Assembly: GCF_007859815.1 (NCBI RefSeq)
Contig: NZ_SJPH01000004.1
Span: 186,001-250,000, forward strand
Reading direction: 5' to 3'
Length of the DNA stretch: 64,000 bases
Origin: Botrimarina hoheduenensis
GTDB lineage: Bacteria; Planctomycetota; Planctomycetia; Pirellulales; Lacipirellulaceae
Shown: piece after piece, positions 53,472 to 64,000 of the stretch
How positions within the stretch are numbered: position 1 is the stretch's first letter
How the letters are laid out: every line of letters begins with the position of its first letter
Program-made: the position numbers and the translations under genes
The notes under the pieces: generated by a model
Seen by the model: only the letters and a program-made list of their open reading frames with translations
Databases searched by the model: none
Told to the model about the DNA's origin: nothing

Positions 53472-53746
53472 GGGGTCTTCCTGCGGGGTGTCGTGCAGGA
53501 TCAGATCGTCCGCCAAAGCCCCACCGCCCCACCGAGATGCCCGCTGATCGATCGAACTAAACCCCGTCAGCGTCAAACTTTGCGGCTCGTGTCGATTCGG
53601 CCGATCGGGGCCTGTTGGCGACCCCTGGAAGACGGCTATGGCGTTCTGGGTCGTGGTTTGTTATTTTGATGGGCTACCCCAAACCGGTACCCCACGCCCA
53701 CGGCACCCCTGCCGATGGCACCATAGTTCAGGAGCAGCGACGCGTT

Positions 53747-53941
53747 GTGGTCAAGCTTACGCTGAGAGACAAAGAGACCGCTCAAGAAGCGGTTCGCCGA
53801 TTCCGCAAGCTCGTCGAGCGGAGCGGTATCAAGAAGGAAATGCGCGTCCGCGAGTTCTACGAGAAGCCCAGCGCCACCAAGCGCCGCGCTAAGATCCGTG
53901 TCGAGCGTCGCAATCGCCGCGAGCGCGTTCAGCCCCGCTGA
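53747..53941 (+). CDS. rpsU: 30S ribosomal protein bS21
   Basis: 64 residues, starting with GTG 53747 ([18 protein letters not shown]); an upstream AGGAG (53730-53734) lies 12 bases away. A frame beginning at ATG 53669 would add 26 residues without family support. Conserved bS21 body: [20 protein letters not shown], then [18 protein letters not shown], rich in Arg/Lys. It binds the 16S rRNA 3'-end region and helps initiation. Single gene, followed directly by a 17-bp tandem repeat and a bidirectional terminator. Confidence 0.9.
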   Translation: MVKLTLRDKETAQEAVRRFRKLVERSGIKKEMRVREFYEKPSATKRRAKIRVERRNRRERVQPR

Positions 53942-54042
53942 TCGCCCGTCCGGCTCTGTCGCCCGTCCGGCTCTGTCGCCCGTCCGGCTCTGTCGCCCGT
54001 TCGGCTCTGTCGCCCGTTCGGCTCTGTCGATAGTTCTGGCTG
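53942..54042. repeat. 17-bp tandem repeat array, five copies plus a decayed sixth
   Basis: The unit TCGCCCGTCCGGCTCTG occurs head to tail at 53942, 53959, 53976, 53993 and 54010; the last two copies carry CCGTTC instead of CCGTCC. A sixth, degenerate copy follows (TCGATAGTTCTGGCTG). There are no spacers. The array begins at the first base after the rpsU stop codon and lies in its 3' untranslated region. Confidence 0.95.
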
Positions 54043-54154
54043 AGCGATCGCTCGCTGGCTATCAATCGCTTTGATCTAGCGCCAGCTCTGAGATTCGCGG
54101 CCGACCTGAACTGGTAGTCCCCCCCTCCGGGATTCGCCGCACCAACAAAACAAT

Positions 54155-54190
54155 AAAGCCCGCCGCGGAGTAATCCGCGGCGGGCTTTTT
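54155..54190. terminator. Bidirectional terminator between rpsU and the beta-barrel gene
   Basis: A 15-bp stem AAAGCCCGCCGCGGA (54155-54169) with its complement (54174-54188), loop GTAA, T-tract TTTTTT on the plus strand and TTTATTGTTTTG on the minus strand. It can end both the rightward rpsU transcript and the leftward barrel-gene transcript. Confidence 0.9.
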
Positions 54191-54223
54191 TCGTTGCCTC
54201 GCTCAGAGCTCGAACACGAGCGA

Positions 54224-55417
54224 TCAGAAAGCGGCCTCAGCACGGAGGAAGAAGCCATCCCAAGTCATCAGGTTAGCGTCGTCCATCATCTGAATCTGTG
54301 TCGTCGTGCTGGTGTAGTCGTACTCAGCGCGGTGGCCCAGGTCGTGCCAAGCCGACAGCAAGTAGCCACCCGAGACCGAGATCCGCTGCGTCAGAAACGC
54401 CGTCACACCGGCTTCGATCTCGGTGACAGGCACCACCTGTGTCGATGTGAACGTTGTCGTGGGAACGTTCGATCCACTAATAACCGTCTCCACGTCGCCC
54501 AGCAGCAGCGAGATATCGCCCTTCACATAGGCGCTCAGCATGCCACGCTTGCCGAAGTAGCGGCGACCGAGCAGCCCGGTCCGGAGGCCGACGCCGTCGA
54601 ACGAAACGCTGCTCTGAGCGTTGCGGTTGGCGTTGGGGCCGCCGTTGGCGGTAGCGATGTCCGAAGCATAGTTGAGCGTCGAATCAACGTTCGAGATCCG
54701 GATGGCACCGGTCCACTGGAGATCCCAGGGAGGGCAGCCGCAGCAACCGGTTCCGCAGCCGCCACCGCAGCTGTCGCCGCAGTCCGAATCACAGCAGCCG
54801 GTGTCACAGCAACCGGTATCGCAGCAGAAGCCGCCCAGCGGGATCGTCTTCGAGAAGGCGATATCGTAGTCGCGGAGCTGCACGCTCGCCGAGCCGAAGA
54901 GTCGGTCGCCGTCGCCGGCGGTGATCACTTCAAAGGGCGCGGTCACGAAGGCGAAGCCGCCGTCGAGGTCAACCGGACCCGAATCAAACGAGCCGTTGCT
55001 ATCGAAGTTCGAGTGCGTGAAGCGGATCTCGCCACCACAATCGCACAGGCGGTAGCCGCCGTAGATGCGGTACGAGTCGCCGTAGTCGAATTCATACTGG
55101 CGGAAGTCTTCGGTCGGCGGCGGACCGACGCGCAGATCGCGATAGGCGGTCGCCTCGCTGAAGTTGGCCCGTAGCGACAGGTACTCAGCACCAACAAAGA
55201 CCTGACCACGGCGGCCCCCGACGCCATTCATGAGCCCCAGGCCCGTTCCCGCATCGCAGGTGTTGCAGCCCGCGGGCTGAACCGCCGGATCAACGATCAT
55301 TTGACCATTGTCGGCGAAGGCTTGCGATGCGGCGTTATCTGCCGCCGTTGCCGAAATACCGCAGGCCAGAGCCGCGGCAAACATGAGCGCGCACGCTCTG
55401 CGCCAATCTCGTGACAT
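54224..55417 (-). CDS. Secreted beta-barrel protein with cysteine-rich insert
   Basis: 397 residues from ATG 55417, behind GGGGGGAACC. Signal peptide MSRDWRRACALMFAAALACG, cleavage near ATA-ADN. The body shows alternating amphipathic strands (RGQVFVGAEYLSLRAN, GDSYRIYGGYRLCDCGGEIRF, LQWTGAIRISNVDSTLNYAS) and ends with FFLRAEAAF, whose terminal Phe is typical for outer-membrane barrels. In the middle (about 217-252) sits a Cys-rich segment with the triplet repeat CCDTG: FCCDTGCCDTGCCDSDCGDS then CGGGCGTGCCGCPPW, 15 Cys in about 36 residues. Such a loop could bind metal or cross-link proteins on the surface. Single gene with bidirectional terminator at 54155. Confidence 0.78.
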   Translation of the reverse strand: MSRDWRRACALMFAAALACGISATAADNAASQAFADNGQMIVDPAVQPAGCNTCDAGTGLGLMNGVGGRRGQVFVGAEYLSLRANFSEATAYRDLRVGPPPTEDFRQYEFDYGDSYRIYGGYRLCDCGGEIRFTHSNFDSNGSFDSGPVDLDGGFAFVTAPFEVITAGDGDRLFGSASVQLRDYDIAFSKTIPLGGFCCDTGCCDTGCCDSDCGDSCGGGCGTGCCGCPPWDLQWTGAIRISNVDSTLNYASDIATANGGPNANRNAQSSVSFDGVGLRTGLLGRRYFGKRGMLSAYVKGDISLLLGDVETVISGSNVPTTTFTSTQVVPVTEIEAGVTAFLTQRISVSGGYLLSAWHDLGHRAEYDYTSTTTQIQMMDDANLMTWDGFFLRAEAAF

Positions 55418-55660
55418 CTTTTGGTTCCCCCCAAAAAAATGATTGTCGGGGCAGCCCACTCTGCCACACGCGTGGCGAGTTAGACTCCCGGCTCCCGTTC
55501 CGTTCGTGCCAGCGCGGGTGATTCCACTCCCTCCGCGTCGGCAAAACCGTCGGTTCCCCTACCATCATCGGAAGTGGTGCCACACATCTTGCGAGGATTT
55601 CCGGAACAAGCCGCGGGAGTGGTGCCATCGCTGCAAACCAACCTTCTTTCGCAGAGCGGG

Positions 55661-55698
55661 CATAAAAAACGGGGGCTCCCGATGATGGAGCCCCCGTT
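55661..55698 (-). terminator. Rho-independent terminator of the PEP-CTERM gene
   Basis: A 12-bp stem (AACGGGGGCTCC 55668-55679 with 55687-55698), seven-base loop, followed on the minus strand by a T-tract (complement of the A-run around 55663-55669). It lies about 120 bp past the stop of the PEP-CTERM gene. Confidence 0.85.
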
Positions 55699-55820
55699 GG
55701 TGGGGAGATCGTGTTGATGTCGTCGCTAGGGGGTAAACCGAGCGCTAAGCGTTGGCGCCTCAACGCCGGTGCCTGTTTCGCCCTCAGTAGGACGGTGTCG
55801 GTGGGGGGTGTCGCGAGAAG

Positions 55821-56633
55821 CTACTCGCGACGACGACCCCCGAGGCCCAGCATTGCCAGGGCTGCTAGCAGCGCCGTGGCGGGCTCAGGGATGGGGTCCG
55901 TAATGTTCAGGGGCACCAGCGGATCGATCATCTGCATGATGTTGTACGAACGTGGCGTGCTGACCGAAGCCATCATCGAGTCGCTCAGATCGTAATTCGG
56001 CAGCTGCACCGAGGTGGTCTGACCGTTCGAGAAGCCGAGGCCAACAATCGAGTTACCCTCGATATTCGAGCCGCCATTGGCGTCAAAGAACACCTCGGTG
56101 TACGAGGCAAGGTTCGCCTTCTTGTCGGCCGGGTTGTCGGAGTTGATATCGACCTGGAAGCGCGCCACCTGACCCGGCTGCAGACCGCCGTTGAGGAACT
56201 GGATCACCAGCTTGTCACCACCGTCGGTAACGAAGCTGTTGAAAGCGATCCCCGGTGTGGTCATGCCGAGCAAGGCGGGCTGGCCGGTGATGCCCACATG
56301 GCTGGCGTTGGTCCACGCCTTGCCGGCGAACTCGGTGCCGAAGTTGTAGGCGGTGTCGCCGATCGTAAGCGAAAGCTCCGTGATCGGTTGGTCATCGGCA
56401 TCAGCAGCCAGCTCGATGAACGGGGTGTTGTACTCGTAGACCTGCGTAAACCACGCGGTCCAGAGGGCGTACATCTTCGCGCTCATGTGGCCCGGATCGG
56501 CGAGCACCGTCTCCAGGCTGCTGAAGTTGATCGTCGCGGCCTGCGTTGAAGTGGCGGGCAGCGAAAGCAGGGTCGTCATCACAACGGCCAAGCTCAAAAA
56601 GGCACGGCGTGCCACACATCGGGAGTTAGTCAT
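55821..56633 (-). CDS. PEP-CTERM sorting-domain protein
   Basis: 270 residues from ATG 56633. N-terminal signal peptide (RRAFLSLAVVMTTLLSLPAT, cleavage near STQA-ATI). The C-terminus carries the PEP-CTERM sorting signal: PEPATALLAALAMLGLGGRR followed by R-E, the Pro-Glu-Pro box, hydrophobic helix and basic end recognised by exosortase. The body is a beta-rich domain (residues about 50-230) with NFGTEFAGKAWTNASHVGIT and LVIQFLNGGLQPGQVARFQV; no enzyme motif. Known: such proteins are processed and exported to the surface or biofilm matrix. It is a single gene with its own terminator. Confidence 0.92.
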   Translation of the reverse strand: MTNSRCVARRAFLSLAVVMTTLLSLPATSTQAATINFSSLETVLADPGHMSAKMYALWTAWFTQVYEYNTPFIELAADADDQPITELSLTIGDTAYNFGTEFAGKAWTNASHVGITGQPALLGMTTPGIAFNSFVTDGGDKLVIQFLNGGLQPGQVARFQVDINSDNPADKKANLASYTEVFFDANGGSNIEGNSIVGLGFSNGQTTSVQLPNYDLSDSMMASVSTPRSYNIMQMIDPLVPLNITDPIPEPATALLAALAMLGLGGRRRE

Positions 56634-57457
56634 GAGAGGCGCCTCGGGTAGGCCCTTGAGCAGGGAGAGCGATCCGTTGTGGATCACTTCGCGCCAAAGG
56701 GCAGTGGGTCGGGATGTTCGGAACAGGCAAAGAATCGAGATATGTGAGCGGGCGTAGACGAGCGCGATTCAGGGCGGGTGAAGCCTCGACCCGCCTTTAA
56801 CTGGGGGCCAAACACTTATCCATGCGCCAGGGATATGCGCCGCCTTTGCCGTAACCAGACCGCGGCTTTCCAGCACGCGCATCCAGCGGCTAAGCGGGGG
56901 TGAAAGAACTCGGACGCCCAGAGAAGCGTTGCGCTATGCGGGCACCGTCATCACGACGCGCGCACCGGAAGTCGCAACTTGCGGCGGAGTCAGCAGCTGT
57001 CGCAGGAGAGAGCGACGGGCGGATCAAAAGCGGAGTAGCCGATCGTTCGATCGACAGGCCGTGCAGGCTCGAACTCAGGAAGAGATCGTCTCTACAAAGG
57101 CCAAGCTACAAGGCTTTACGCCTTGCACAGCCGCGAGGAGCAACGGCTCAGAATGAGCCAGTGAACCAGGAGAGCCATGCTCAGGAATGCCCGACGACGC
57201 CTGCGACGGATTGCTCCGCCGGCGCCGAGTTGACATTCATGAGACGACTCCCGTTTGCTCGTTAATCAGTTCTCTCGAATCACGTACCACCTAGCGGTAG
57301 CACGGGAGAGATGCCTATGACTCTTAGAATAATGAGGGGGGCAGCTGTGTCAACGACTTTTTCGGTCAGATAAAGGCTAACTGCGTGCAGACGGGGCTAT
57401 TCGCGAAGCGGACCACGCTATCTGCGGGAAAACCGCAGCCCTGCGCCCGCGAATCGG
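56634..57457. other. 824-bp stretch between nadC and the PEP-CTERM gene
   Basis: Reading frames seen here (for example on the plus strand from 56900) have an Arg/Ser-rich, non-protein-like composition and no ribosome binding site. On the minus strand a 19-codon frame (57181-57240, MNVNSAPAEQSVAGVVGHS) follows GGGAG at seven bases, and a second 20-codon frame (57116-57178) starts three bases after its stop; a GGCTCA/TGAGCC hairpin lies within the second. The 14-base word AGCGGTAGCACGGG occurs at 57293-57306. This is compatible with a leader/attenuator or a small RNA in the 5' region of the PEP-CTERM gene, but none is recognised. Confidence 0.4.
57181..57240 (-). CDS. Possible 19-residue leader peptide
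   Basis: The frame ATG 57240 to TGA 57181 encodes MNVNSAPAEQSVAGVVGHS. GGGAG lies seven bases before the ATG, the best ribosome binding site in the gap. A second frame of 20 codons follows at 57178-57116 (MALLVHWLILSRCSSRLCKA). No run of one amino acid that would suggest attenuation is present. Coding is unproven. Confidence 0.2.
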   Translation of the reverse strand: MNVNSAPAEQSVAGVVGHS

Positions 57458-58378
57458 TTAGTCCTGGCCCCGCCAGTCCAGGCCGAGGTCGAGCGACCGT
57501 GCCGCGTGCGTCAGAGCCCCCACACTGATGCGTTCGACGCCAGTTGTAGCAATTGCAAGGATTGTGTCGAGACGGACCCCGCCTGAGGCCTCGAGCTGCA
57601 CCCCTGGGGCGAGGCGGCCCCGCAGCTCCACCGCCTGCTGCAACTGCTCGATCGACATGTTGTCCAGGAGCACAATATCGGGAAGGGCATCGGAAACGGC
57701 GTCAGGACTGACCGGCAGGATCGCCTCGAGCTGGGCGAGGGTATCGACCTCGATCTCGACCACCCTTTGCGGATAGCGCGCCCGGGCGCGACGGACCGCC
57801 TCGGAGAGCGTCAGCCCCGCCTCGCCTGCCACTGCCAGATGGTTGTCCTTGATCAGGATCGCGTCGTAGAGACCGATCCGGTGATTGCTTCCCCCGCCGC
57901 AACCGACGGCAAACTTTTCCAGCCGACGCCACCCGGGCGTGGTTTTACGCGTGTCACAAACCGCGGCCTTGGTCCCGGCGATCGCCTCCACGTACTGCCT
58001 TGTGAGTGTCGCAACGCCGCACAAGCGGTTCATCAGATTCAAGATCGTCCGCTCGCAGGAGAGCAGGTCGGCCGAAGCCCCCTCCAAGCGGCCAACCACC
58101 ACCCCGGGCTGCAACTCGGTGCCGTCTTGCACCGCAGGGGTCCAAGTGGCGTCGGCAGCGGCCTCGGCGAGGACGAGCCCCGCAATCCGTACGCCCGCCG
58201 CGATCCCCGCCTCGCGTGCGACCACGTCCGCAGCACCCCGCCGATCAGCGGAGACGATCGCCTGGGTGGTCAGGTCGCCGGCATCGGCCAAGTCTTCGCC
58301 GAGCGCCAGACGAATCAATTGCCGCGCGTCGTTCTCCAGCAAGGCGTCCCAGGCGATCGGCGGAAATGGCTGGCTCAT
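57458..58378 (-). CDS. nadC: Nicotinate-nucleotide pyrophosphorylase (carboxylating)
   Basis: Quinolinate phosphoribosyltransferase of NAD synthesis: quinolinate plus PRPP to nicotinate mononucleotide. The start at ATG 58378 (MSQPFPPIAWDAL) gives 306 residues. Motifs: LALGEDLADAGDLTTQAIV, ERTILNLMNRLCGVATLT, DTRKTTPGWRRLEKFAVGCG, GSNHRIGLYDAILIKDNHL, PDIVLLDNMS, LEASGGVRLDTI, and VERISVGALTHAARSLDLGL. Neighbour 50 bp upstream on the same strand is the NAD-dependent DNA ligase, so the two may share a transcript; both concern NAD, one making it and one using it. Confidence 0.96.
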   Translation of the reverse strand: MSQPFPPIAWDALLENDARQLIRLALGEDLADAGDLTTQAIVSADRRGAADVVAREAGIAAGVRIAGLVLAEAAADATWTPAVQDGTELQPGVVVGRLEGASADLLSCERTILNLMNRLCGVATLTRQYVEAIAGTKAAVCDTRKTTPGWRRLEKFAVGCGGGSNHRIGLYDAILIKDNHLAVAGEAGLTLSEAVRRARARYPQRVVEIEVDTLAQLEAILPVSPDAVSDALPDIVLLDNMSIEQLQQAVELRGRLAPGVQLEASGGVRLDTILAIATTGVERISVGALTHAARSLDLGLDWRGQD

Positions 58379-58427
58379 CTGGACTGACCTCGGGCGTTGG
58401 ACATTGAGTAATGACAAGGTAACGCAC

Positions 58428-63902
<5,475 letters not shown>

Positions 63903-63913
<11 letters not shown>

Positions 63914-64000
63914 CACGCTGATCGAACGGGTCGATGTGCGGCTCGGACCGGCAACCGACTCGCGCGCGACGGTTTATCTCACGCCGCGCTGGGCGGCGGG
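63903..64000 (+). CDS. Start of an unidentified gene, cut by the window edge
   Basis: ATG 63903 opens a frame (MSPNTLIERVDVRLGPATDS, then RATVYLTPRWAAG) that overlaps the last 11 bases of the UvrA-like gene and runs off the window. The overlap suggests co-translation with it. The 32 visible residues have no signal peptide and do not identify a family. Confidence 0.5.

Noticed and set aside
53942..54042. CRISPR-like array
   Set aside because: The 17-bp units are directly adjacent with no spacers and no cas genes nearby.
56900..57265. 121-codon plus-strand frame in the nadC/PEP-CTERM gap
   Set aside because: Ser/Arg-rich low-quality translation, no ribosome binding site, no domain.

Overview
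The window is GC-rich bacterial DNA that reads as a member of the Planctomycetota, most likely order Pirellulales. The pointers are a DUF1559 protein with a prepilin-type N-terminus, a secreted sulfatase, a PEP-CTERM protein plus the remnant of a dockerin/PEP-CTERM gene, two large secreted beta-barrel proteins, many small secreted proteins without clear relatives, and a bS21 protein of the usual bacterial type. No rRNA, tRNA, insertion sequence, prophage or CRISPR array was found. Placement below phylum level is inference.

Layout. 1-1.5 kb: two unrecognised proteins around a 558-bp non-coding stretch with overlapping alternative hairpins. 1.7-8.2 kb: a same-strand run of an ANL-type acyl-adenylating enzyme without the usual C-terminal subdomain, an aldehyde dehydrogenase lacking the hydrolytic glutamate, an iron alcohol dehydrogenase, a secreted beta-propeller and a HemW-like radical SAM protein; the first three look like an acid-to-alcohol reduction module. 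8.3-18 kb: secreted hydrolase-like protein, sulfatase, purF, DUF1559 protein, small secreted protein, cytochrome P450, proB and a small monooxygenase. 18-21.5 kb: an active trypsin-like/PDZ protease translationally coupled to a catalytically dead partner whose PDZ domain is inserted inside the protease fold, divergent from lexA. 21.6-29 kb: VOC protein, Dabb-domain protein, flavodoxin/ferredoxin-NADP reductase, cold-shock protein, enolase, two Fe(II)/2-oxoglutarate oxygenases and a GNAT protein.

29.1-37.9 kb is the most unusual part: five same-strand genes encode a fused FAAL-ACP-alpha-oxoamine synthase, three short helical proteins of WXG100 character and a 1299-residue membrane-anchored FtsK/SpoIIIE ATPase with three ATPase-like modules. 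This resembles a minimal type VII-like export module joined to a lipid or amino-ketone synthase.

38-53 kb: beta-barrel protein, TraB/GumN-like protein, a 32-residue basic peptide, FabZ-like dehydratase, rhomboid protease, trmB followed in frame by a dockerin/PEP-CTERM remnant, a chorismate-lyase-like gene next to a flavin-dependent-halogenase-like gene, a DUF3311/sodium-solute symporter pair, a glycosyltransferase, rpsR, a thioesterase, a LolD-like ATPase, a HEAT-repeat protein and a UbiB-type kinase. 53-64 kb: rpsU with a 17-bp tandem repeat behind it, a beta-barrel protein with a very cysteine-rich insert, a PEP-CTERM protein, an 824-bp gap, nadC, an NAD-dependent DNA ligase with two insertions, and a divergent UvrA paralogue; the window ends inside the next gene.

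Protein functions were judged from motifs and family knowledge by eye; no database search was run. Start codons were moved from the longest reading frame wherever a signal peptide, ribosome binding site or family length gave a reason.
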